DNA from: Mesorhizobium amorphae
Lineage (GTDB): Bacteria > Pseudomonadota > Alphaproteobacteria > Rhizobiales > Rhizobiaceae
Reading direction: 5' to 3'
Length of the DNA stretch: 64,000 bases
NCBI RefSeq assembly: GCF_014843845.1
Contig: NZ_JHQS01000131.1
Location: forward strand, 1 to 64,000
In this document: piece by piece, positions 24,701 to 32,072 of the stretch
Layout: every line of letters begins with the position of its first letter
How positions within the stretch are numbered: the stretch's first letter is position 1
Made by a program: the position numbers and the translations under genes
Notes under the pieces: model-generated
The model's input: only the letters and a program-made list of their open reading frames with translations
Told to the model about the DNA's origin: nothing
Database searches by the model: none

Positions 24701-25531
24701 ATGTCGTCCATGGACTATGCGATAGACTATGCGGAAGAAGGCTCGGGACCGACCGTGCTGTTCATTCCGGGATCCTTCAGCACATATGCGGCCTGGCGGC
24801 CGATGCAGAAATGGCTGTCGCCTGACTACCGGATGATCGGCACCAGCCTTTGCGGATATGGCGCGACCGCGGAGACCCGCTCGCGCAATGATTTCGGCAT
24901 GCGGCACCAGCTGCGGATCATCGAGCAGGCGGCACGTCGTGCCGGAGGACCCGTGCATCTGGTCGGGCATTCCTTCGGCGGGACCGTCGCCCTTGCCGCG
25001 GCCTTGGCAAACACCATCGACGTGGCGAGCCTGTCGCTCTTCGAGGCAAATCCCATCGCGCTCCTCAACAGCGAGCCGAGGCAAGGCCTCTATCAGGACG
25101 TTCTGAGGCTTAGTCGGGAGTTCAGCGCGGCGGTCGCGGCCGGCGACGCCGACGCGGCCGGCATCATCATCGACTTCTGGGGCGGTCAAGGCACCTTTGC
25201 AGCGCTTCCCGAAATCGTGCGGACCCATTGCCGGCAGACTGCCGCGACAAACGTGATCGACTGGCTGACGGTTTTCAGTTTCGAGGCTTCTCTCCGCGAC
25301 TACAGCGCCCTCGATATCCCGGTTCTTCTCGTCAGAGGCGGGTTGGCCAATCCGGCCATGGTGGAAATGACCGACATGCTGCAACACGCCTTGCCGCATG
25401 TGCACAGCACGATTGTCGAGGACGCCGGCCACTCCCTCATTGCAACCCATGCGCAAAAATGTGCCGCGCTGCTGACACGGTTCCTGACGATTGCAGACGC
25501 GGAACTGCCGGAAGCCGCGATGGTGGCCTAA
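24701..25531 (+). CDS. Alpha/beta hydrolase
   Basis: A 276-residue alpha/beta-hydrolase fold protein. The nucleophile elbow GHSFGGTVALA gives Ser at about residue 91, the oxyanion region is VLFIPGSFSTYAAWRPM, and the catalytic His is in VEDAGHSLIATHA near the C-terminus; the acid is likely in IPVLLVRGGLAN. It follows the PLP decarboxylase by 23 nt with GGAGGGACGC before the ATG, so it is the third gene of the operon. Family members hydrolyse esters, amides or C-C bonds; specificity is unknown. Its 3' end overlaps the convergent YciI gene by 4 nt. Confidence 0.87.
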   Translation: MSSMDYAIDYAEEGSGPTVLFIPGSFSTYAAWRPMQKWLSPDYRMIGTSLCGYGATAETRSRNDFGMRHQLRIIEQAARRAGGPVHLVGHSFGGTVALAAALANTIDVASLSLFEANPIALLNSEPRQGLYQDVLRLSREFSAAVAAGDADAAGIIIDFWGGQGTFAALPEIVRTHCRQTAATNVIDWLTVFSFEASLRDYSALDIPVLLVRGGLANPAMVEMTDMLQHALPHVHSTIVEDAGHSLIATHAQKCAALLTRFLTIADAELPEAAMVA

Positions 25532-25908
25532 TCCTGACCTGCGGGAAGCGGCGCGCCGGGGAGATAAAGCATGATCGGGCGGATCTCGTAGACGGCAGTG
25601 GGATTGACGCGCCTGAGGTCGCGCGCTGTTGCAATCGCCTCGTCCTGGCTGGCGCAGTCGAGGACATAGAGGCCCAGCAACTGCTCCTTGGTTTCGGCAA
25701 AGGGACCGTCGATCACCATTCCGTCGCCTGGGCCGCGCAACGTGACGGCCGCCGCGGTTGCACCCAACCTTGCCGCCGGCCCGAGTTTTCCCTCGCGGGT
25801 CAGCCTGGCGTTGATCTCGAGCAAGTCTTCCATCAGCGCCGCATCCTCCTCAGGCGTCCAGGACTGGACGGTCTGTTCGACGTGATAGGCAAGGATGGCG
25901 TAGAACAT
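25528..25908 (-). CDS. YciI family protein (YCII-related domain)
   Basis: A 126-residue protein. It has the dimeric alpha-beta-barrel (ferredoxin-like) fold pattern of YCII-related proteins (MFYAILAYHVEQTVQSW; LRGPGDGMVIDGPFAETKEQ; GLYVLDCASQDEAIATARDL). This subtype often accompanies ECF sigma factors (the DGP-FAE(T/S)KE motif), but no sigma gene is adjacent. No catalytic function is established for this subgroup. Transcribed alone, convergent with the hydrolase. Confidence 0.85.
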   Translation of the reverse strand: MFYAILAYHVEQTVQSWTPEEDAALMEDLLEINARLTREGKLGPAARLGATAAAVTLRGPGDGMVIDGPFAETKEQLLGLYVLDCASQDEAIATARDLRRVNPTAVYEIRPIMLYLPGAPLPAGQD

Positions 25909-26054
25909 GGGACGGTCTCCTCAAATCAAGTTCTACAGCGTCCTTTGCGTGTCCAAGAGGGCGCGCAGCGCTGTGGTGCCGGATCGGGCGGCAATATCAC
26001 AAGGATCGCGGGACTGATCCAGCCCCGGTGCCGATCAGGCCGCCTCCTACTGAC

Positions 26055-27464
26055 TCATGCTGCCAGCGGCAGGCGCAGCTCCGTCAGCAGGCCGCCGCCG
26101 GGATGGTTGGAGAGGCTGATCTCGCCGCCGGCGGCACGCGCGATGTTGCGGGCAATGGTCAGGCCAAGACCGAGGCCGCCGGTCTGGCGGTTGCGCGATT
26201 GCTCGATGCGAACGAAGGAGCCGAACACCGTGTCGAGCTGTGCCTGCGGGATGCCGGGTCCCTCGTCGCGGATGGTGAGCGTGATTGTGTCCTGCGACCG
26301 CACAAGGCTGAGATGCGCTTTCTTGCCGTAGGTCACGGCATTCTGGACGAGGTTGGTGACGCAGCGCTTCAGCGCCACCGGCCGCGCGACGCAGATCAGG
26401 CCGCGCGGCCGCGTGCCGTCGTGGTCGAACGAAACCTCCTCGAAGCCGTCGGCGACCGCCTCCACCAGCGACCAGAAATCGATGCGCTCGGCCTTCTCCT
26501 CAGTCACCTCGAACTTGGCGAAGTCGATGACCGAGCTGGCAATGCTCTCGATGTCGGCGAGGTCATGCGCCAGTGCCGCGCGGGCCGGCGATTTGCGCAG
26601 CAGTTCGAGGCGCAGCCGCATTCGGGTCAACGGCGTGCGCAGATCATGTGCAAGGGCTGCCGCCAGGTGCTCGCGATCCTCGACATAGTCGCGCAGCCTG
26701 AGCTGCATGGCGTTGACCGCCTTGGCCGCAGCGCGGATCTCGCGGCTGCCCGACTCGGCGATCGGCGGGCTCTTCAAATCGTGGCCGATGCGCGTCACGG
26801 CGGTTTCCATCATCCGGTAGGGCGCGGTCAGCCGGCGCAGCGACCAGATCGACATCACCACCACCAGCCCGGCGATCAGGGCATAGAGCGGCAGGCTGTC
26901 GAAGCTCAATATCGGGCCTACCGGCGTGATCGGCTCGGTGAAATTCAGCCACTGCCCGTCGGCGAAGCGCAGCGAAGCTGTCAGCTTGTCGCTCTGGGCG
27001 AAATCCGCCGCCAGCACCAGAAGGTCGCGCTCCACCTGGCCGACATCCTTGTTCATGATCGCGCCGCCGGGAGCATCCGACTCGCGCGTTGCCGGATCGC
27101 GCCGCACGCGCGCGTCGGTGATGCCGAATTTGGTCAGGCGCCCGACGAGGATGTCCTCCAGTTCGGCGAGTTCGTCGTCGCCGGCGATCGAGGAGGTCAC
27201 GGCGGGCGTGTCCGAAACGGTCAGCGCGTAGGTGGCGTTGAACAGTCCCGACGCGGTCGCCTTACGTTCTTCGGGCGTCGCATCGTGCATCAGTTGCACC
27301 AGCGAGAAGGCGCGGTCGTTGAGGCGGTAGAGATCGACCACGTCGTTGGCGGCGTCGCGGTCACGTGCGACGATGTAGAGTGTCGCGATCTGGCTGATCA
27401 GCAGGCCGGCAATGACGATGAGCAGTACCCAGACAGGCAGGGTCTGCGGCAGGAAGCGTCTCAT
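26055..27464 (-). CDS. Two-component sensor histidine kinase
   Basis: A 469-residue membrane kinase. One transmembrane helix lies near residues 7-28 (LPVWVLLIVIAGLLISQIAT). A periplasmic sensor domain follows up to about 190, then a second helix (LYALIAGLVVVMSIWSL), HAMP, HisKA with phospho-acceptor His in AALAHDLRTPLTRM, and HATPase with N, G1 and G2 boxes (NLVQNAVTYG, DEGPGIP, GGLGLGLTIAR). All kinase boxes are intact. Its ATG overlaps the stop of the response-regulator gene (ATGA), so the two are coupled. The sensed signal is unknown. Longer in-frame sequence upstream belongs to the regulator in another frame. Confidence 0.93.
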   Translation of the reverse strand: MRRFLPQTLPVWVLLIVIAGLLISQIATLYIVARDRDAANDVVDLYRLNDRAFSLVQLMHDATPEERKATASGLFNATYALTVSDTPAVTSSIAGDDELAELEDILVGRLTKFGITDARVRRDPATRESDAPGGAIMNKDVGQVERDLLVLAADFAQSDKLTASLRFADGQWLNFTEPITPVGPILSFDSLPLYALIAGLVVVMSIWSLRRLTAPYRMMETAVTRIGHDLKSPPIAESGSREIRAAAKAVNAMQLRLRDYVEDREHLAAALAHDLRTPLTRMRLRLELLRKSPARAALAHDLADIESIASSVIDFAKFEVTEEKAERIDFWSLVEAVADGFEEVSFDHDGTRPRGLICVARPVALKRCVTNLVQNAVTYGKKAHLSLVRSQDTITLTIRDEGPGIPQAQLDTVFGSFVRIEQSRNRQTGGLGLGLTIARNIARAAGGEISLSNHPGGGLLTELRLPLAA

Positions 27465-28204
27465 TCGGAGGTCGTTTCGGGCAGGAACTGATAGCCGCCG
27501 CTGCGCACGGTCAGGATCAGTTTCGGCGTCTTGGGATCGTCTTCCATCTTGCGCCGCAGCCGGCTGACCAGGATGTCGACGCTGCGGTCGAAACTGTAGC
27601 CGGTATCGCCGCCCGAGAGCTCGATGAGCTGGTCGCGGGTGAGCACGCGTTGCGCGCTTTTGACGAAGGTCTGCAGGAGGTTGAACTCCGCCATCGTCAG
27701 CTCGACCCTGACATCGCCGGGCGCCGTCAGGCGGCGGCGCGAGCAATCCATCGTCCAGCCGGCGAAGTGGTAGATCTGCTTGGTTGTCGGACGGCGCGGC
27801 TCGGCGGCGCCGTTGCGCCTCAGCACGGCGCGGATGCGGGCCAGGAGCTCATGCGGATCGAAGGGTTTCGGCACATAGTCGTCGGCGCCCATCTCGAGGC
27901 CGACGACGCGGTCGGTCGTCTCGGTGACGGCCGTCAGCATGATGATCGGCGTCGTGTGGTTGGCGCGCAGTTCGCGGCAAAGCTCCAGCCCGCTCTTTCC
28001 GGGCAGCATCACGTCGAGAACGATGAGATCGACCTGCATGCGGCGCAGGATGGCCTCCATCTCGACGCCGTCGGCGGCAACGGTCGTGTGCAGGCCCCGC
28101 TTCTGCAAGAACTCCTGAAGCAGGTCGCGTATGCCCTTGTCGTCGTCGACGATCAGTATGTGTGCGTCGGATTTCACGGGAACCCTGTCATTTCTGGTGG
28201 CCAA
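27461..28204 (-). CDS. OmpR-family response regulator
   Basis: A 247-residue regulator. The receiver domain shows the acidic pair in ILIVDDDKG, phospho-acceptor Asp in LIVLDVMLPGKSG (about residue 62) and Lys in YVPKPFDPHEL. The C-terminal winged helix carries the recognition region TRDQLIELSGGDTGYSFDRS. It is followed with 4-nt overlap by its kinase. In the divergent 210-nt region upstream, an 11-bp-period direct repeat near 28288-28309 is a candidate binding site for regulating the adjacent small secreted protein genes. Confidence 0.94.
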   Translation of the reverse strand: MATRNDRVPVKSDAHILIVDDDKGIRDLLQEFLQKRGLHTTVAADGVEMEAILRRMQVDLIVLDVMLPGKSGLELCRELRANHTTPIIMLTAVTETTDRVVGLEMGADDYVPKPFDPHELLARIRAVLRRNGAAEPRRPTTKQIYHFAGWTMDCSRRRLTAPGDVRVELTMAEFNLLQTFVKSAQRVLTRDQLIELSGGDTGYSFDRSVDILVSRLRRKMEDDPKTPKLILTVRSGGYQFLPETTSE

Positions 28205-28287
28205 GCGGTCATTCGATCATCTCCCACACGATAGAATTCGGGCCATATGTTGGCCAGTGGCGATAGCACAGCCCAAGCCAGATGCGG

Positions 28288-28318
28288 CAGAAACAATCCA
28301 GAAACAAATTTCTATAGT
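28288..28318 (+). promoter_or_regulatory. Candidate OmpR-type box and promoter ahead of the small secreted protein gene
   Basis: Two direct copies of CAGAAACAA start at 28288 and 28299, an 11-nt period typical of tandem OmpR-family sites that occupy one DNA face. They are followed at 28313-28318 by TATAGT, a good -10 element, in rightward orientation. The next gene downstream starts at 28415, leaving a leader of about 90 nt. The regulator gene begins on the other side of the same intergenic region. Confidence 0.45.
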
Positions 28319-28414
28319 CCGGAAAAACTCACGAAAAAATTCAAGGGCATAACGGTGTCGTGGCGGTCAGGTCATCGGCTGCGACGCAAGTCTCCGGAGT
28401 AACGGACAAGACCA

Positions 28415-28717
28415 ATGCATAGGTTCACGATCAGCTTGATGGGTGCGTTGCTCGGCATTTCGCTCGTCACGGCCGCGGTCGGAGCCTCCGATGCAAAGGT
28501 GGCGCCGATCACCCGGGCCGAGCGCTGCAGCGACCTCAACCGTCAGGTTGACGAAGCCCTCGAAACCCATGCCGCGGCAACGCAGGTCACCGCGGCGAAA
28601 GCACTGCAAAGAAAGGGAACCCGGTTCTGCGCCAACAAGAAGCAGGCACAGGGAATCCGGATGCTCGCAAACGCTTTGAAGCTGCTTGGAGTGACACCGA
28701 ACGACCCGGTTCAGTGA
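28415..28717 (+). CDS. Small secreted protein of unknown function
   Basis: A 100-residue precursor with a signal peptide (about 1-24, ending near AAVGAS). The mature part is about 75 residues with two cysteines (RAERCSDLN and GTRFCANK), which could form a disulfide, and helical amphipathic stretches. I recognise no family. It is separated by about 40 nt from another small secreted protein gene and divergent from an OmpR-type two-component system, with a possible regulator box upstream. A periplasmic stress-linked role is plausible but not shown. Ribosome-binding site: GGAC/GGAG region before the ATG is modest. Confidence 0.6.
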   Translation: MHRFTISLMGALLGISLVTAAVGASDAKVAPITRAERCSDLNRQVDEALETHAAATQVTAAKALQRKGTRFCANKKQAQGIRMLANALKLLGVTPNDPVQ

Positions 28718-28755
28718 CGCTCAAACCCCGACCCGCATAAAAAGGAAATGAAGCC

Positions 28756-29001
28756 ATGAACAAGTCCCTCCTCTCCGCCCTCGGTCTCGCTGTTGCTCTC
28801 GCCTTCTCGATGCCGGCTCTCGGCAACGCAGCTGCGACCACGACCGCTGCTCCCGCTGCTTCGACCACCGCGCCGGCGGCTGCGCCTGCCAAGGCTGCTC
28901 CGAAGAAGGTCACTGCCAAGAAGACCGTCAAGGCCTGCAAAGTGACCAAGACGCACAAGTGCCCGGTCAAGAAGGCGCCGAAGGCAGCCAAGAAGTCCTG
29001 A
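28756..29001 (+). CDS. Small secreted Ala/Lys-rich protein
   Basis: An 81-residue precursor. The signal peptide (about 1-25) ends in GNAAA. The rest is low-complexity: an Ala/Thr/Pro stretch, then a strongly basic Lys-rich tail (PKKVTAKKTVKACKVTKTHK) with two cysteines and pI far above neutral. Composition resembles histone H1-like or cell-wall-binding tails; function unknown. AAAGGAAATGAAGCC precedes the ATG, giving a clear Shine-Dalgarno. It probably shares a transcript with the small secreted gene before it. A 15-bp stem follows at 29034. Confidence 0.65.
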   Translation: MNKSLLSALGLAVALAFSMPALGNAAATTTAAPAASTTAPAAAPAKAAPKKVTAKKTVKACKVTKTHKCPVKKAPKAAKKS

Positions 29002-29033
29002 TCCAGGCCTGGCAACAGCCAGCTCTCCTGACA

Positions 29034-29068
29034 AGGCCGCTCCAGCCGGAATTCGGCTGGAGCGGCCT
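29034..29068 (+). terminator. Perfect 15-bp hairpin without T-tract, after the Lys-rich protein gene
   Basis: AGGCCGCTCCAGCCG (29034-29048), loop GAATT, and the exact complement (29054-29068). It is very stable but followed by GGATCGAG, not Ts. It may work as a rho-independent terminator of reduced efficiency, as a 3' mRNA stabiliser, or as a REP-like element. Confidence 0.5.
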
Positions 29069-29176
29069 GGATCGAGCCGGAATACCGGTGACGTCCGATC
29101 CCGGCACGCCAAAACTGGTTCAACGGCCGGCGATCCTTTAACCCGATCGCAATGCCGGCCCTGTAGGACAATCCGC

Positions 29177-29539
29177 ATGAAGCGGCTTTCGTCCATTTTG
29201 CGCTCAATGGTCATCGGCGGCCTGGTGGTCAGCGGAGTGGCCAAGGTGTTGATCCTGCTCTCGGCCAGCCCGGTGCCGGACCCCGCCAGCGGACGGACCG
29301 AGCCGTCACTGTTCGCGCCGAAAATATCCACCGACTGGGACTACATCACGCCCGGGCAGACCTGGCTGCTCATCGTGCTGACGGGCACGGTGCTGATCTG
29401 CTTCATCGCCTGGCCGGTCGCGGCCTGGATGGAGCGCCGGGTCGATGCACCCGATACGCGTTCCCGTCCAGAATCGCCATCTGTCGGGACGATGCGGCAG
29501 ATCCCGCCGCGACGCATGTTCGGCCGGCATGGCCGTTGA
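29177..29539 (+). CDS. Small membrane protein of unknown function
   Basis: A 120-residue protein with two predicted membrane segments, SMVIGGLVVSGVAKVLILLS (about 10-29) and WLLIVLTGTVLICFIAWPVA (about 63-82). The loop between would be periplasmic and the tail basic and cytosolic (MRQIPPRRMFGRHGR). No family is recognised. It stands alone between the Lys-rich protein and clpS. Reading-frame quality is fair and the two helices are well formed, which supports a real gene. Function cannot be proposed. Confidence 0.5.
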   Translation: MKRLSSILRSMVIGGLVVSGVAKVLILLSASPVPDPASGRTEPSLFAPKISTDWDYITPGQTWLLIVLTGTVLICFIAWPVAAWMERRVDAPDTRSRPESPSVGTMRQIPPRRMFGRHGR

Positions 29540-29669
29540 ACGGCCTGCGGCAGTGACCCACATAGATTTGTCAGAGATCGCGCTGCTGTTTGCCCGATCG
29601 AAAATGGACGACCGCTTTCGCCCGTGACAAAGTGAAGGCGATTTTTCGCTTGCAGTTGCCGGGTTTCCA

Positions 29670-29975
29670 ATGCCTGAAACCACCACCACACCGCGCACCA
29701 AGACGCAGCCGAAGACCGAACGGCCGAAGCTCTACAAGGTCATCCTCATCAACGACGATTTCACCCCGCGCGAGTTCGTGGTGACCGTGCTCAAGGGCGA
29801 GTTCAAATTGAGCGAAGACCAGGCGCAACGGGTGATGATCACCGCGCACCGGCGCGGCGTCTGCGTCGTCGCCGTCTTCACCAGGGACGTCGCCGAGACC
29901 AAGGCGACGCGGGCGACCGACGCCGGCAAGGCCAAGGGCTACCCGCTGCTGTTCACGACTGAACCGGAAGAGTGA
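29670..29975 (+). CDS. clpS: ATP-dependent Clp protease adaptor ClpS
   Basis: A 101-residue adaptor that hands N-degron substrates to ClpAP. The N-degron pocket is recognisable in KVILINDDFTPREFVV (NDD motif) and TAHRRGVCVVAVFTRDVAE. The N-terminal extension (about 1-18) is Thr/Pro/Lys-rich and flexible, as needed for ClpA control. clpA is not adjacent, so this may be the second, ClpS2-type copy that many alphaproteobacteria carry; that is inferred from the absence of clpA only. Convergent with the membrane operon that ends at 29982. Confidence 0.93.
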   Translation: MPETTTTPRTKTQPKTERPKLYKVILINDDFTPREFVVTVLKGEFKLSEDQAQRVMITAHRRGVCVVAVFTRDVAETKATRATDAGKAKGYPLLFTTEPEE

Positions 29976-29981
29976 AGAGCG

Positions 29982-32069
29982 TTACCGCCCCTCGCGGTAC
30001 CACATTGAGCCCATCGCCAGAAGCAGCAGGCCGAGGCCGAGGAAGCCGCCGAACAGCGGCACGCGCGATACGGCCTTCAGCACGCTGTCGTCGGTGGTGC
30101 GGAGCCCAATCCAGTCGTTGCCGGAGGCCGCACCGGTGGAGCGGACCGGGACGATCGAAGGCAGCGCCACGCCGCCGGCAAGGGTGTCAAGCGTGGACGA
30201 AGGCGCCAGCCGGCGCACGCTGCCGCCTGTCGCCTCCGCCGGCGCCTTCAGCCTGTCCTCGGTCGAGATGACGTCGGTGAACTCCGGTGCGTTGATCGGG
30301 CCGACATGGGCAAGTGCGGTGAGATCGCCATTGCCGACCTGGTAGAGGCCGATCTCGCTGGTCTGGACGGTGCCGAGGAAAATGCCGGGCTCGGATTTTT
30401 CGAGCCTGACGATCAGCGCTTTGCCCGACGGCGTGATCACCTGCGCCGGGCCAGGGTCGTCGCTCATCGTCTGGCGGCGTATTTCCAGCGTCATGCCGCG
30501 CCCGTCGGCGGTCAGGCGCTCCTCTTCGAGTTCGGGCTCCTTCATCAGCCAATGGGCGATGCGGCGATAGAGCTGGACATGCGGGCCGCCTCCCTCGAAG
30601 CCACGTGCCCAGAGCCAGCCCTGGTCGGACAGAAGCATGCCGACGCGGCCTTCGCCCTTGCGGTCGAGCAGAAGCAGCGGCCGGTTGTCGGCGCCCTTCA
30701 TCACCACTTCGCCCTCGGGGTTCTCGACGCCGATGGTGCGGAACCAGCGGCTCCAGTGCGGCGGATCGGTGGCCGAGCCGTCCAGCCCGCGCGTTACCGG
30801 ATGACGCTGGCCGAGCTCGGTGAGGCGCGGGTAGAAGGCCTTGTCGACGACCTCTCCGGTCGGCATCGCCGGCAGCGCCGACATCAGCGGCGTGCGGGCG
30901 ATCGAGCTTTCGCCGGCATATTCAGGCCCCGCGGCGATCAGCAGCGCGCCACCCTTTTCGACATATTCGGAGATGTAGTCGTAATAGAGGATCGGCAGCA
31001 CGTCGCGGTGCTGGTAGCGGTCGAAGATGATGAGATCGAAATCCTTGATCCTCTCGACGAACAGTTCGCGCGTCGGAAAGGCAATCAGCGACAATTCGTT
31101 GATTGGCGTGCCGTCCTGCTTTTCCGGCGGACGCAGAATGGTGAAATGGACGAGATCGACCGACGCGTCCGACTTCAAGAGGTTGCGCCAGGTGCGTTCA
31201 CCGGCATGCGGCTCGCCGGAAACGAGCAGCACGCGCAAATTCTCGCGGATGCCGTCGATCAGCGCGATGGCGCGGTTGTTGGCGTCTGTCAGTTCGCCCG
31301 GCACGGGGTCGATGGCGAGCTCGACGATGTTGCGGCCGGCGGTCGGGATCGTCACCTGCAGCGGCATCGCCTGGCCGATGGTAGCGTGCTCGACCGACAC
31401 CTGCTCGCCATTGACCGAGACGCGGACATCGACCGGGCCGGTTTGATTGTCGGTGGCGATGACGCGGTAGCTCATATCGAGCGGCTTGCCGACCAGGCCG
31501 AAGCGCGGCGCGTTCTCGAAGCGTATGCGGCGGTCCTTCTCGTGCTCGTTGCCGGTAATCAGTGCGTGCAGCGGCGCATGGAAGTCGGGCTCGCCGGCCG
31601 GCGCGTCATGCACCTCGCCATCGGTGATCATGATGGCGCCGCCGATGCGCGAGGGCGGCACGTCGCGGAATGCGCCTTCGAGCGCGCCGAACAGTCTGGT
31701 GTCGGTGCGCTCCTCGGCCGCCTCGGACCGGCCGGCCTCGACGACGCGCACGTCGAACTGCTTGAAACGGCCGAGGCGTTGCTGAAGCCCGGCCAGCGCC
31801 TCTTCGGTCTGTTTGGTGCGCTCGCCGATATCCTGGCTCTGACTGCGGTCGACGACGATGGCGACGACGCTTTTCAAGGCCTCGCGTTCCTCATCGAGGA
31901 AGACCGGGTTGAGCAAAGCGGCGCCGAGCGCGAGCAAAGCGGCGAAGCGGAAGACCGAGCCGCGCTGGCGAAACCACAGACCGACCAGCGCCAGCAACAC
32001 CAGCGGCGCCAGCACGGCGGCAAGCAGCGGCCAGGACAGAAGCGGTTCGAAGTTGATCGACCAGTTCAT
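29982..32069 (-). CDS. Membrane protein with VWA/glutamine amidotransferase-like region (MoxR-operon partner)
   Basis: A 695-residue protein. Two N-terminal helices (WPLLAAVLAPLVLLALVGLW and FRFAALLALGAALLNPVF) precede a large domain with VWA-like beginnings (VVAIVVDRSQSQDIGERT) but without an intact MIDAS. A mid-part resembles a class I amidotransferase-like fold (DLIIFDRYQHRDVLPILYYD). A final helix is near the C-terminus (LFGGFLGLGLLLLAMGSMWY). It is the last gene of the MoxR/DUF58/BatA-DUF4159 operon, 3 nt after the preceding stop. In such operons MoxR ATPases act with membrane VWA proteins as chaperone-like machines; the target here is unknown. Confidence 0.82.
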   Translation of the reverse strand: MNWSINFEPLLSWPLLAAVLAPLVLLALVGLWFRQRGSVFRFAALLALGAALLNPVFLDEEREALKSVVAIVVDRSQSQDIGERTKQTEEALAGLQQRLGRFKQFDVRVVEAGRSEAAEERTDTRLFGALEGAFRDVPPSRIGGAIMITDGEVHDAPAGEPDFHAPLHALITGNEHEKDRRIRFENAPRFGLVGKPLDMSYRVIATDNQTGPVDVRVSVNGEQVSVEHATIGQAMPLQVTIPTAGRNIVELAIDPVPGELTDANNRAIALIDGIRENLRVLLVSGEPHAGERTWRNLLKSDASVDLVHFTILRPPEKQDGTPINELSLIAFPTRELFVERIKDFDLIIFDRYQHRDVLPILYYDYISEYVEKGGALLIAAGPEYAGESSIARTPLMSALPAMPTGEVVDKAFYPRLTELGQRHPVTRGLDGSATDPPHWSRWFRTIGVENPEGEVVMKGADNRPLLLLDRKGEGRVGMLLSDQGWLWARGFEGGGPHVQLYRRIAHWLMKEPELEEERLTADGRGMTLEIRRQTMSDDPGPAQVITPSGKALIVRLEKSEPGIFLGTVQTSEIGLYQVGNGDLTALAHVGPINAPEFTDVISTEDRLKAPAEATGGSVRRLAPSSTLDTLAGGVALPSIVPVRSTGAASGNDWIGLRTTDDSVLKAVSRVPLFGGFLGLGLLLLAMGSMWYREGR

Positions 32070-32072
32070 GGC

